NCBI GenBank assembly: GCA_009827205.1
Contig: WUAK01000021.1
Location: 1-16,722 of the forward strand
Direction: 5' to 3'
From: Phycisphaeraceae bacterium
Lineage (GTDB): Bacteria > Planctomycetota > Phycisphaerae > Phycisphaerales > UBA1924
DNA length: 16,722 nt
A model generated the notes under the pieces. It had not been told where the DNA came from. It was given only the letters and a program-made list of their open reading frames with translations, and did no database searches. Made by a program: the position numbers and the translations under genes. Of this stretch, positions 7,369 through 14,908 are shown piece after piece (position 1 is the first letter of the stretch; every line of letters starts with the position of its first letter).

Positions 7369-8220
7369 TTACGCCCAGGGGCGCATAATTTTCTGGAAGA
7401 GCTCGTCTGTCTCTCCCGGGAGGACGGCAACGAAGTTTCCCCAGCCGTTCGGGTCGGCGAGTTCGCAGGGATAGGGCTTGATGGAACGCCATCGATGCGT
7501 GATCCCGTAACGGACGATTGGATACCACTCTGACATGTATACGTTGTAGCCCAGATCCTGAAGGTACTTTCCAAGGTCGTGCGTGGAGTAACCGATGTTG
7601 TTTGTCTTGCCGTCTTCGAACTCACACATGACCGCGCGGGGTTTTACTGATTCGAATGGGAAGCCCTCAAGCACGCGGAGATCGAAGCCCTCGGCATCGA
7701 TCTTTAGGTAGTCGATATGGTCCTCCCCGAGTTCCACGAGCACATCTCGGAGCGTGCGGATCTGGACCTTCGGGCCCTCGGTGTGCGTCTCCCGGAACGG
7801 GACCAGCGAAGCAATGCCCGTCGATTCCTGACTCGTGAAGAAGGGGACACCCTCTTGTGGTTTGTCCCCGACGGCACAGGTCAAGAGCGTAAAGTTTGGG
7901 TCCTGTGCTATCTCTTTGAGTGCGTTGTGCTTCTTGGGGTCTGGCTCGAAACCAATGACCTTCCAGCCCATCGCGAGAAATGGCTTTGTGGTGCTCCCGA
8001 AGTGGGCTCCGACATCGATCATGACACCCGGTTTGCCGTCAGCTCTGAACAGCTCTTCAGCGAGAGCGCTCTCATCGATGTTCTTGGAGGGATCGGGCTT
8101 TATTTCGGGTGCGTCCGGGGCTGCCTGCGTGGCCGTGGCCGTGGCCACCGCAGATTCCGAGCCCTCGCGTGTTTGGTCGCGTTCACCCATCAGGCGGGCC
8201 AGCATCTGTCGAAGTCCCAT
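7369..8220 (-). CDS. FkbM family SAM-dependent methyltransferase
   Basis: 283 residues from ATG 8220, which has GGGAG five bases upstream on the minus strand. The open frame continues further upstream, but that part is antisense to the divergent GT2 gene and shows no domain. The motifs are VMIDVGAHFGS at 66-76 (SAM-binding motif I), IGFEPDP at 89-95 (the acidic residue after strand 2), and YLKIDAEGFDLRVLEG at 171-186, the FkbM hallmark 'KIDxEGxE/DxxVLxG'. An Ala/Thr/Pro-rich stretch at about 23-45 links a short N-terminal helix to the domain. FkbM-type enzymes O-methylate hydroxyls of polyketides, sugars and glycans, and beside GT4 and GT2 genes a sugar methyltransferase is the sensible reading. 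The C-terminal 80 residues, rich in Trp and Tyr (EWYPIVRYGITHRWRSIKPY), probably cap the active site or bind acceptor. No signal peptide is seen, so it should be cytoplasmic. Confidence 0.88.
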   Translation of the reverse strand: MGLRQMLARLMGERDQTREGSESAVATATATQAAPDAPEIKPDPSKNIDESALAEELFRADGKPGVMIDVGAHFGSTTKPFLAMGWKVIGFEPDPKKHNALKEIAQDPNFTLLTCAVGDKPQEGVPFFTSQESTGIASLVPFRETHTEGPKVQIRTLRDVLVELGEDHIDYLKIDAEGFDLRVLEGFPFESVKPRAVMCEFEDGKTNNIGYSTHDLGKYLQDLGYNVYMSEWYPIVRYGITHRWRSIKPYPCELADPNGWGNFVAVLPGETDELFQKIMRPWA

Positions 8221-8296
8221 CGTGTCTCCCGGTTCGAGGTCCTGCCGCACAGAGGATACGGGCGTTCGATCACGCGGAGCAAGCGGAGCCGGTGCT
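8221..8296. promoter_or_regulatory. Divergent intergenic region between FkbM methyltransferase and GT2 gene
   Basis: These 76 bp must hold the start signals for both directions. Visible elements are a minus-strand Shine-Dalgarno (complement of 8226-8230) for FkbM and GGAG at 8285-8288 for the GT2 gene. There is also a short direct repeat GCGGAGC at 8274-8280 and 8283-8289. I see no convincing -35/-10 pair, so promoters are inferred only from gene orientation. Confidence 0.35.
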
Positions 8297-9748
8297 ATGG
8301 TGTGGTCTATGGGATCCCCGCCTGCCGAACAGCCGCTGCTGAGCGTGGTGACGCCTGTCTTGAACGGAGCCCGCCACATCGGGAAAGCGCTCGCATCGGT
8401 TCGGGCGATTGCTCTAGCTGGTGTCTCAGTCGAGCACATCATCATGGATGGGGGCTCGAGTGACGCGACGCTCGATCTTGTGAGTTCGTGTCGACACCTG
8501 CCAGGCTCGCCGATCACGCACGTCATCAGCGAGCCGGATAGTGGGCAGGCGGACGCCATAAATAGAGGCTTCTCAATCGCATCCGGGAAGAACCTTGGGT
8601 GGCTCAACGCCGACGATATGTACGTACCGTCATCGTTCACCTCATTCGCCGAGAAGCTTGCCCTAAGCCGCGCAGATGTTGTGCTCGGGCGATGCACATT
8701 TGTCGATGACTCTGGACGCTCGGTCTTTTCTCCAGTCCCACCTGATCCTGTAACGCCGGGTTCGCTACTGAGGTTGCTGTCTGGTTGGTACGCGGGTCGC
8801 TCTATCGTCCAGCCCGAGGCATTCGTAACAGCTGGTGCATTCAGGCGTCACGGCGAGCTGAGGTGCGATCTCCACTACACGATGGACCATGAGTACTGGC
8901 TCAGGCTTGCTGTAAATGGGGCATCGTTCGAGCAGCACGATCTGGTTGTCGCCAATCAGCTTGTGCACCAGGGCCAGAAAACAGCGGACAACGCCAAGGT
9001 TGTTCGTGAACAGTTGGCTTATGCGAGCGAGTATGCCGAGACCTGCAAAGAGACGCTTGGGGGTGACATGAGCGAGGTTGAGCAGGAGTTGCTCCTGCTT
9101 GACGAGAAGTTACGTGTTGTCGATCGGCTTTGTAAAGTGCTTGACAATGAGCGTGCAGTGGGAGCGTCATCGGTGCGTCAGCTAGAAGCCGATGATCTTA
9201 CGCTTACTTATCTATCCAGAGTTGCTCGGAGGCCCGAGAGCGTATTGTGCTCGGGTCTGACGCCGCGAGAGGTTTCAGAAGTCGTCGGCAGGCTGCGTTT
9301 ATCGCGTGCTCCAGTCGTAGCACGTGATGTACCGGGTGTGATCGAGAAATTCGACGCAGTCGTCGCAGCGCCGAGTTCAGAGTTCAGTGAGAGTTGGTTC
9401 GAACGGCTCATTCGTACAACGAAGCAACATGGGCAAGTCTGCGTGTATGGGATGCCCGATGAAACGCGCATCAACACCATTAAGTCTGACATCAAACAAG
9501 AGCTATCGAATAGGCTGACTTGGAATCAGGCGAATCTCATCGCGCCTGAATCAGACGGGGATTGGATTGCAAGACTCCAAGGCCCAGGATTGGTCGGTGC
9601 TGGCAATGCAGTGAGTGCCAAGGCCGAAATGCAGCGAACGTTCCGTTACGGCACCTCGGCTCAGCACCAGTTATTGGAACTGGCTCGCGAGCTCGGTCTC
9701 GATCATGATCCGAGGGTCTGGTTCTCTGGGGTATTCACGCGAAGGTAG
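8297..9748 (+). CDS. GT2 family glycosyltransferase with a C-terminal degenerate Rossmann-like domain
   Basis: 483 residues from ATG 8297 (GGAG 8 nt upstream; ATG 8309 is a second choice). The open frame extends much further upstream, but that segment overlaps FkbM antisense and lacks domain sequence. Residues 14-225 form a GT2 domain: LLSVVTPVLNG at 14-24, D51GGSSDAT, SEPDSGQADAINRG at 78-91, WLNADD at 102-107 and MDHEYWLRL. It is clearly related to the GT2 half of the fusion at 4239-6035. After a helical stretch (EVEQELLLLDEKLRVVDRL), residues about 310-483 resemble a Rossmann or methyltransferase fold without its glycine motif: SVLCSGLTPREV, then FDAVVAAPSSEFSESWFERL, then TTKQHGQVCVYG, a pattern like the strand 4 to strand 5 part of a methyltransferase. 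The role of that half is unknown. The gene stands alone between the divergent pair and the giant adhesin. Confidence 0.85.
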   Translation: MVWSMGSPPAEQPLLSVVTPVLNGARHIGKALASVRAIALAGVSVEHIIMDGGSSDATLDLVSSCRHLPGSPITHVISEPDSGQADAINRGFSIASGKNLGWLNADDMYVPSSFTSFAEKLALSRADVVLGRCTFVDDSGRSVFSPVPPDPVTPGSLLRLLSGWYAGRSIVQPEAFVTAGAFRRHGELRCDLHYTMDHEYWLRLAVNGASFEQHDLVVANQLVHQGQKTADNAKVVREQLAYASEYAETCKETLGGDMSEVEQELLLLDEKLRVVDRLCKVLDNERAVGASSVRQLEADDLTLTYLSRVARRPESVLCSGLTPREVSEVVGRLRLSRAPVVARDVPGVIEKFDAVVAAPSSEFSESWFERLIRTTKQHGQVCVYGMPDETRINTIKSDIKQELSNRLTWNQANLIAPESDGDWIARLQGPGLVGAGNAVSAKAEMQRTFRYGTSAQHQLLELARELGLDHDPRVWFSGVFTRR

Positions 9749-9928
9749 TGTTCTAGGACGTCTTCTGTGGCGCTCTGTACCGGTTGTGTGGGGGCTACCC
9801 CATCACCTCGGGCAATTCCGGTGTGAAGCTCAGCGGGTTTGCTTGCACAAGGATATTGGAACTGACGACACATAGGTCTGCACAGCATCTAGGCGCGCGG
9901 TATGCGCGCTCTGCGAATGGAGCAGCCC
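9749..9928. other. 180-bp intergenic region upstream of the giant repeat protein
   Basis: This is the longest gene-free stretch in the window, between the GT2 stop and ATG 9929. It holds a short hairpin (GTGGGG 9788-9793, loop GCTA, CCCCAT 9798-9803) with no T-run behind it, so it is not a convincing intrinsic terminator. A TTGCAC at 9843-9848 has no good -10 at the right distance. A GGAACT at 9858-9863 recalls extracytoplasmic-function sigma promoters, but the matching -10 is not spaced correctly. The region must carry the adhesin promoter, but I cannot place it. Confidence 0.5.
9919..9922 (+). promoter_or_regulatory. Shine-Dalgarno GGAG selecting ATG 9929
   Basis: GGAG at 9919-9922 lies 6 nt before ATG 9929. 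The in-frame ATGs at 9902 and 9917 have no comparable site, so 9929 is the preferred start. It gives an N-terminus MFGKKKRK typical of basic leaders of planctomycete giant proteins. Confidence 0.55.
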
Positions 9929-12900
9929 ATGTTCGGCAAGAAGAAGCGCAAGAACCAGAACCCCAAGAACGGCCCCGAGAACAAGAAGAAGGGCGCTGAT
10001 TTCGGGATCGAGCCGCTTGAGAAGCGGGTGTTGCTCTCAGCGAGCTGGGTGGATGCAGACACGGGCGAATCGCAGGATGGGCCGACCAACGGCGACGACA
10101 TCTTCACTGGCGCCGACTTGCTGAGTGGTGATGCAGGGACTGATATCTTCGCCGATGGTGGGGCAGCCAACGAAGGTGATAATGATTCAGGCGATTCCTC
10201 AGGAGATTCGTCGGGTGATGAGTCCTCGGATTCCTCTAGGGACCAGTCTAGAGATAAGTCCGGTGATAAATCGGTTGATAAGTACGTCAACGACGTTGAC
10301 GGGAAAGATGGCAACGACGTTCTCTACGGCGGAGATGGTGCAGACAAGCTCAAAGGAGGAAGCGGGCTTGACTACCTGGTAGGAGATGCCGGTGATGACA
10401 AGCTAGAGGGCGGTAAGGATAACGACATTCTCTACGGCGGCGAGGGCTCCGACGAGCTTAAAGGTGGCAGCGGACTTGATTACCTACTGGGTGATGCAGG
10501 TGATGATGAGCTCAAGGGAGAGAAGGGCGACGACAATCTCAAGGGCGGCGATGGTAATGACGAACTCGATGGTGGCAGCGGGCTTGACTACCTGGCCGGC
10601 GAGGCGGGCGATGACGATATCGACGCAGGTAAGGGTGACGATGTCATCGTTTACACAGTCGGGGATGGTTCTGACGTTGTAGATGGTGACAAGGGCGACG
10701 ATACGCTTATCATCCGAGGCGTTTCTGGGACTGATGCTCATGTACTCATCGAGGATGGGGACACTTACTCGTCCCGTACCGGTGAGGATGTAAAGGATGA
10801 CCGGGTTGTCGTTTCGATCAATGGCGAGAAGGCGATCGAGGCCAAGAAGATTGAAGAACTCAAGTTCTTCAAGGCAAACCCGGGAGACTCAATCGAGATC
10901 TCGGGTTCTCTGAGCGATACTTCTCTGGATGCAGATGCTATTGACACAGTAGACGCGTTCTCCGCAGCTGCTATTCAGGCCCAGAACCCGACGCATCACT
11001 GGCTCGCTACTGAAGGCGGTTTCCACGATTCTGTTGGCAGCGCCCATGGTGAGTATCACGGCAGCAGCACCGACAACGGTGCGGGCGGCGTCGTTTTCGA
11101 CGGGAACGACCATGTTGTCATTGAGCATGCCAACGACATGCTTGTGGATCAGGGCACGGTCCACCTGAGCTTCAACGCAGATTCCGTGTCCGGAACACAA
11201 GGACTCTTCTCGAAGGACTCGACTCACTATGACGACGGTGGGCACATCACGGTCTGGGTCAAGAACGGTGAGGTAGAGGTTCGGATGCAGAGCACAGACC
11301 AGAGCTACACGCTCAGGTCTGATGTCGATCTTGTCGCGGGTCAGGAGTACGACGTCGACATCTCGTTCGGTGATGACGGGCTCAAGCTCTTCGTGAACGG
11401 CGAGTTGGCCGACTCGGACAGCTACACAGGCGGGCTGGGCACGAGCTCGGGCGGATCTGGCAATGCCGAGCCGATCGTTCTGGGTGCCAACGCGTGGCAG
11501 AGTGGTGACGAGGCCGCAAACAACCTCAAGGACTATTTCTCGGGCACGATCAGTGATGTGGCGATTTTCGGCGAGCAGCTCGATGCAGATGAGATCTCTG
11601 CAATCCACGAGGTCAGCGTCGAAGACGGTTCCTCGGCCGGAGAGGTCCTTGTCTCTGAGACATTCGATGACGGCGTAGACGGCTGGGGAGACGATGCTTC
11701 TAGCGATTCGGACCGGATGTACATCGGTAAGGACGGTGTCGCTGAGAAGGTCTTCGATTTTGGCGATGAGCACGCGAATCAGACGGTTACCGTTGCTTTC
11801 GATATCACTACGGACGGGAGCTGGGATTCATCTGGCAGGTACGCCGACGATTTTAATGTCACGATCAACGGCGAATCTGTAGCGAGCGATACATACTCGG
11901 GGTCAGGCCAGAGCCAGAGCTATGAGTTCGAGGTTCAAACCGATTCCGAGGGCAAGGTGTCTGTTGAGATCAACCCGGACACGACCGGGTCTGATGAGGG
12001 CGTCTTTGTCGACAACTTCAGTATCACCTCAGGTGATGACTGGTCAGCTGATGATGGTGGAGTAACAAATGAAGCCCCGGATAGCCTGGAGCTCACAGGC
12101 GGCTCCGTAGCCGAGGATGCAGAGCCAGGCGCAGTTGTAGGAACGGCATCCGCAGGCGATTCGTATACCGGGGGCGCGCTTTCATACAGCCTGACAGATG
12201 ATGCGGCTGGGCGTTTCGAGATCGATCAAAGCACAGGAGAGATCACCGTTGCTGACGGTGCATCTTTCGACCATGAAACCGCCGATGTACACAACATCAC
12301 TGTCGCCGTTTCGGGTGGCAGCGGTCCGTCGCTTGTTGCAAATGAAGATTTTCAATCTGGAGTTGAAGGCTGGGCTGACTCGAGCGGCGATACCTATGAC
12401 ACAACTACCGACCTCGTAGGGGGCGATACAGTTCTCCGCATTGGAGGAACTGGCGGTGAGCAGGGGGTCTCCAAGGCCTTCAGCACCGACTCTGATAAGG
12501 ATTACACGATTGTCGAGGTCGATCTCGTCAAGCTCGATTCCTGGGATGAAGGCTGGCGGGGTCAGAACGACTCGATGGTGGTCTTCGTTGATGGCGAGCC
12601 CGCTTTCACTTTCCAACCTCAGGGCGCAATAGATAACGGCAATGGGCTCGATTCCGGATCGGGTACCAATGGAAACATCTCGTGGACGGTCACATCCAGC
12701 GGTAGTGACACGAATCTGCACGGGCCTGATGGTGCCCACTGGGGCGATCGTGTTTACAGCGTTCGCATGGAAATCGAGGGTGGCCGTGACTCAATGGAGC
12801 TGGGCTTCGGTACGACGCTGACACAGAGCATGGGCGACGAATCCCTCGGTATTAATAACCTAACGATCGCTTCGAGTGATGATCCGACTGCCGACGTATC

Positions 12901-14404
12901 CGATGCCGGGGCTGGTGGTGCAGGCTTCACTGTTGAACAAGAGTTTGCAATCACAGTGGGTGATGTGAACGAGGGTCCGAGCGATCTGTCCTTCTCGGGC
13001 GGCAGTGTCGACGAGAACGCCGTGGCTGGCACCCAGGTGGCGAGCGTGTCCGTGACTGATGTCGATGACGGCGACAGCCACTCGTTTGAGCTGACTGATG
13101 ACGCCGCCGGCCGCTTCGCGATCGACGCGGACGGCAACATCACTGTTGCCGAGGGCGCAAGCCTGGACCACGAGTCCGCTGGCGCACACGAGGTGACGGT
13201 GCGCGTGACGGACTCCGGCGGCGCGACGTACGAGGAGTCTGTGACGATCACTGTGGGTGATGTGAACGAGGGTCCGAGCGATCTGTCGTTCACCGGCGGG
13301 TCTGTCGATGAGAACGCCGCTGCTGGCACGCCTGTGGCGAGCGTGAGCGTGAGTGATGTCGACGACGGCGACACGCACTCGTTTGAGCTGACTGATGACG
13401 CCGGCGGTCGCTTTGCGATCGACGCGGACGGGAACATCACGGTGGCCGAGGGCGCAAGCCTTGACCACGAGTCGGCTGGCGTACACGAGGTGACGGTGCG
13501 TGTGACGGACTCCGGCGGCGCGACGTACGAGGAGTCTGTGACGATCACTGTGGGTGATGTGAACGAGGGTCCGATTTCGGTCGAGATTTCAGAGGCCAGT
13601 GTAGAAGAAAATGCTCTGCCCGGGACGCTTGTCGCGAGAGTCGGAGTTGCCGATCCCGACGCGGGAGAGACATTCACGTATGCACTCATCGATGATGCGG
13701 ACGGTCGATTCACCATCAACGCTGAGGGAGGCATCGTTGTAGCAGACGGAGCCGACATCGATTATGAATTCGATGACACTCATTCGGTGACGGTTCTGGT
13801 GACAGACTCTGCTGGAAACAGTATCGAACAGACAGTTCTTATCGAAGTTATCAATGTGTCCGAGCCTGAGCCAGAGTTCGAGAACGAAGCGCCCACGCAG
13901 GGTGAAGGCAGTGAGGGGCGGGCACGTGCTTCTGAGCCTGCGGTGTACAAGGCATCCGAACGGGATGATTCTGACGCAGGTGAGGACGCCGAACCAACTG
14001 CCGCGAGCGAGCCTCAGAATGACCGCGACGCTTCGCTGGGACTAGACGTGACTCAGAGCGATCAGACTCTCAAGTGGGTTGCTGAAGAAATCAGCGAGAT
14101 CACTGAGATTGCTCGGACGGTTGAGGCGGCGGATATCCCGTTACCGGACAACGCCGAAACGTGGGGTGAGGCGTCATTCGAAGATGCCTTCGTCCCCGAT
14201 AGTAGCGGATCAGTACTCGACCCGGTGAGTGGAAATCCCGATCAAGAACAGGACGCTGATCGGGCTGCATTCGACGGCTTCTTGAGCAAGTTCTGGGTGC
14301 TGTTGCGTGCGGGGCTCGGATCAACAAATCGTGTAGATGATGCGGGCTCTTCGGGCGGTTCTGCCGACGCGAAGACGGGGCATTTCCGAGGACGTCGGAA
14401 GTAA
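9929..14404 (+). CDS. Giant RTX/LamG/cadherin-repeat surface protein with LEPR-x-LL-type N-terminus
   Basis: 1491 residues, very acidic (numbering from ATG 9929; 9902 and 9917 are alternatives). Residues 1-24 are Lys/Asn-rich. FGIEPLEKRVLLSA at 25-38 is the planctomycete LEPR-x-LL-type element. Residues 88-121 are a Ser/Asp/Gly spacer. Residues 124-264 are RTX nonapeptides (GGxGxDxL, calcium binding). About 352-561 is a LamG/concanavalin-like domain (HHWLATEGGFHDSVG to DVAIFGEQLDADEI), and 573-702 is a beta-sandwich opening FDDGVDGW. From 714 there are four cadherin-like repeats of about 99 residues (DENAxAGTxVASVSV, LTDDAxGRFAID, GDVNEGPS). The first is interrupted at about 801-998 by a second beta-sandwich (EDFQSGVEGW). 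Residues 1312-1491 are an acidic tail with one short hydrophobic patch (LSKFWVLLRAGLG) and a basic end, RGRRK. There is no Sec signal h-region. RTX repeats plus the nearby HlyD-type adaptor suggest type I-like secretion, and the domains suggest a calcium-dependent adhesin or surface-layer component. Confidence 0.88.
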   Translation: MFGKKKRKNQNPKNGPENKKKGADFGIEPLEKRVLLSASWVDADTGESQDGPTNGDDIFTGADLLSGDAGTDIFADGGAANEGDNDSGDSSGDSSGDESSDSSRDQSRDKSGDKSVDKYVNDVDGKDGNDVLYGGDGADKLKGGSGLDYLVGDAGDDKLEGGKDNDILYGGEGSDELKGGSGLDYLLGDAGDDELKGEKGDDNLKGGDGNDELDGGSGLDYLAGEAGDDDIDAGKGDDVIVYTVGDGSDVVDGDKGDDTLIIRGVSGTDAHVLIEDGDTYSSRTGEDVKDDRVVVSINGEKAIEAKKIEELKFFKANPGDSIEISGSLSDTSLDADAIDTVDAFSAAAIQAQNPTHHWLATEGGFHDSVGSAHGEYHGSSTDNGAGGVVFDGNDHVVIEHANDMLVDQGTVHLSFNADSVSGTQGLFSKDSTHYDDGGHITVWVKNGEVEVRMQSTDQSYTLRSDVDLVAGQEYDVDISFGDDGLKLFVNGELADSDSYTGGLGTSSGGSGNAEPIVLGANAWQSGDEAANNLKDYFSGTISDVAIFGEQLDADEISAIHEVSVEDGSSAGEVLVSETFDDGVDGWGDDASSDSDRMYIGKDGVAEKVFDFGDEHANQTVTVAFDITTDGSWDSSGRYADDFNVTINGESVASDTYSGSGQSQSYEFEVQTDSEGKVSVEINPDTTGSDEGVFVDNFSITSGDDWSADDGGVTNEAPDSLELTGGSVAEDAEPGAVVGTASAGDSYTGGALSYSLTDDAAGRFEIDQSTGEITVADGASFDHETADVHNITVAVSGGSGPSLVANEDFQSGVEGWADSSGDTYDTTTDLVGGDTVLRIGGTGGEQGVSKAFSTDSDKDYTIVEVDLVKLDSWDEGWRGQNDSMVVFVDGEPAFTFQPQGAIDNGNGLDSGSGTNGNISWTVTSSGSDTNLHGPDGAHWGDRVYSVRMEIEGGRDSMELGFGTTLTQSMGDESLGINNLTIASSDDPTADVSDAGAGGAGFTVEQEFAITVGDVNEGPSDLSFSGGSVDENAVAGTQVASVSVTDVDDGDSHSFELTDDAAGRFAIDADGNITVAEGASLDHESAGAHEVTVRVTDSGGATYEESVTITVGDVNEGPSDLSFTGGSVDENAAAGTPVASVSVSDVDDGDTHSFELTDDAGGRFAIDADGNITVAEGASLDHESAGVHEVTVRVTDSGGATYEESVTITVGDVNEGPISVEISEASVEENALPGTLVARVGVADPDAGETFTYALIDDADGRFTINAEGGIVVADGADIDYEFDDTHSVTVLVTDSAGNSIEQTVLIEVINVSEPEPEFENEAPTQGEGSEGRARASEPAVYKASERDDSDAGEDAEPTAASEPQNDRDASLGLDVTQSDQTLKWVAEEISEITEIARTVEAADIPLPDNAETWGEASFEDAFVPDSSGSVLDPVSGNPDQEQDADRAAFDGFLSKFWVLLRAGLGSTNRVDDAGSSGGSADAKTGHFRGRRK
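10299..10720 (+). repeat. RTX nonapeptide coding array with 108-bp higher-order unit
   Basis: The segment encodes consecutive GGxGxDxLx-type nonapeptides. A larger unit containing GGSGLDYLxGDAGDDxLxG recurs three times. The AGC codon of the SGLDYL core is at 10361, 10469 and 10577, exactly 108 bp (36 residues, four nonapeptides) apart. RTX repeats fold as parallel beta-rolls upon binding calcium outside the cell. Confidence 0.9.
12956..13549 (+). repeat. Two tandem 297-bp cadherin-like repeat units
   Basis: Unit 1 is 12956-13252 and unit 2 is 13253-13549. By hand alignment they differ at about 28 of 297 positions, with no indel. The first 25 bases of the unit recur again at 13550, after which the sequence diverges into the fourth cadherin repeat. 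Each unit codes for 99 residues, so gain or loss of a unit keeps the frame. Confidence 0.92.
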
Positions 14405-14455
14405 TGAATGAGGAATTGGTGCCCGGTGCATCTTCGAACGAGAGTGAGGTAAGCA

Positions 14456-14881
14456 ATGGGAGCTGAGCGGAAACAGGAATCGGGCTTTGATGATTGGGCG
14501 CAAACGCTGTTGTCAGAGCTTGAGCAACAGACACCCGAGGCTATAAGGAAACTGAGGACTTCGGAGCGTCACGAGATCTCGGTCCCCGTTCTTATCAAGC
14601 CAGGCAACGCGAGTGACAGTCATAAGTCTGCTGTCAACGCCGTGACAGGTGATGTGTCGTCCGGCGGCTGCCAGGTGATGAGCGAGATTCCTCTCAACGT
14701 TGGGGACGTCTATAAGCTCGACTTTGAGAAAGGTGAGCTGGATCTCCCGACCGTGTACGCAAGGTGTCTTCGGTGCCGATTGGTGCGAGAAGATGCCTTT
14801 GAGTGCGGCTTTGCCTTCTTCAATCAGATCAAGCTGGACGAGGTGTCGTCGGTGGACCCGATCACCGACAGCCTGCTTTGA
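14456..14881 (+). CDS. PilZ domain protein (c-di-GMP receptor)
   Basis: 141 residues. After an acidic helical N-terminus (1-30), R34TSER38 gives the RxxxR motif and D66VSSGG71 gives the (D/N)xSxxG motif. These are the two c-di-GMP-contacting elements of PilZ domains, at normal spacing of about 30 residues. The rest is a short beta-barrel (LNVGDVYKLDF, YARCLRCRLVREDAFECGFAF). There is no second domain and no membrane segment, so it is a single-domain cytoplasmic receptor. ATG 14456 has GAGG at 14446-14449, six bases upstream. It starts 51 bp after the giant adhesin and ends 27 bp before the GAF-HlyD gene, so all three are likely co-transcribed. The context suggests it reports c-di-GMP to adhesin production or export; the partner is unknown. 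Confidence 0.87.
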   Translation: MGAERKQESGFDDWAQTLLSELEQQTPEAIRKLRTSERHEISVPVLIKPGNASDSHKSAVNAVTGDVSSGGCQVMSEIPLNVGDVYKLDFEKGELDLPTVYARCLRCRLVREDAFECGFAFFNQIKLDEVSSVDPITDSLL

Positions 14882-14908
14882 ATAGGTCGCAGCCGGAGCA
14901 TCTAGATA

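Noticed and set aside
7835..8296. Upstream extension of the second GT2 frame on the plus strand
   Set aside because: It is antisense to the FkbM catalytic motifs. Recognisable GT2 sequence begins only after ATG 8297.
8221..8697. Upstream extension of the FkbM frame on the minus strand (about 160 extra residues)
   Set aside because: It is antisense to the well-supported GT2 domain at 8297-9748, shows no domain, and the ATG at 8220 has a good Shine-Dalgarno.
9781..9810. c-di-GMP riboswitch or terminator upstream of the adhesin
   Set aside because: Only a 6-bp stem with a tetraloop is present. The conserved GEMM core sequences and a T-run are absent.
9858..9880. Extracytoplasmic-function sigma-like promoter (GGAACT followed by GGTCTG)
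   Set aside because: The gap between the two elements is too short for known consensus spacing.
10889..11773. Long minus-strand open frame (294 codons) under the giant protein
   Set aside because: It lies wholly antisense to the LamG-like domain and reads as composition-driven sequence without motifs.
12754..13758. Minus-strand open frames of 334 and 208 codons across the cadherin repeats
   Set aside because: Their internal repetition mirrors the sense-strand repeats and no independent domain is visible.
14404..14466. Possible 20-codon peptide (ATG 14404 to TGA 14466) between the adhesin and PilZ genes
   Set aside because: Its start overlaps the adhesin stop, which could allow coupling, but it lacks a Shine-Dalgarno and recognisable sequence and overlaps the PilZ start.
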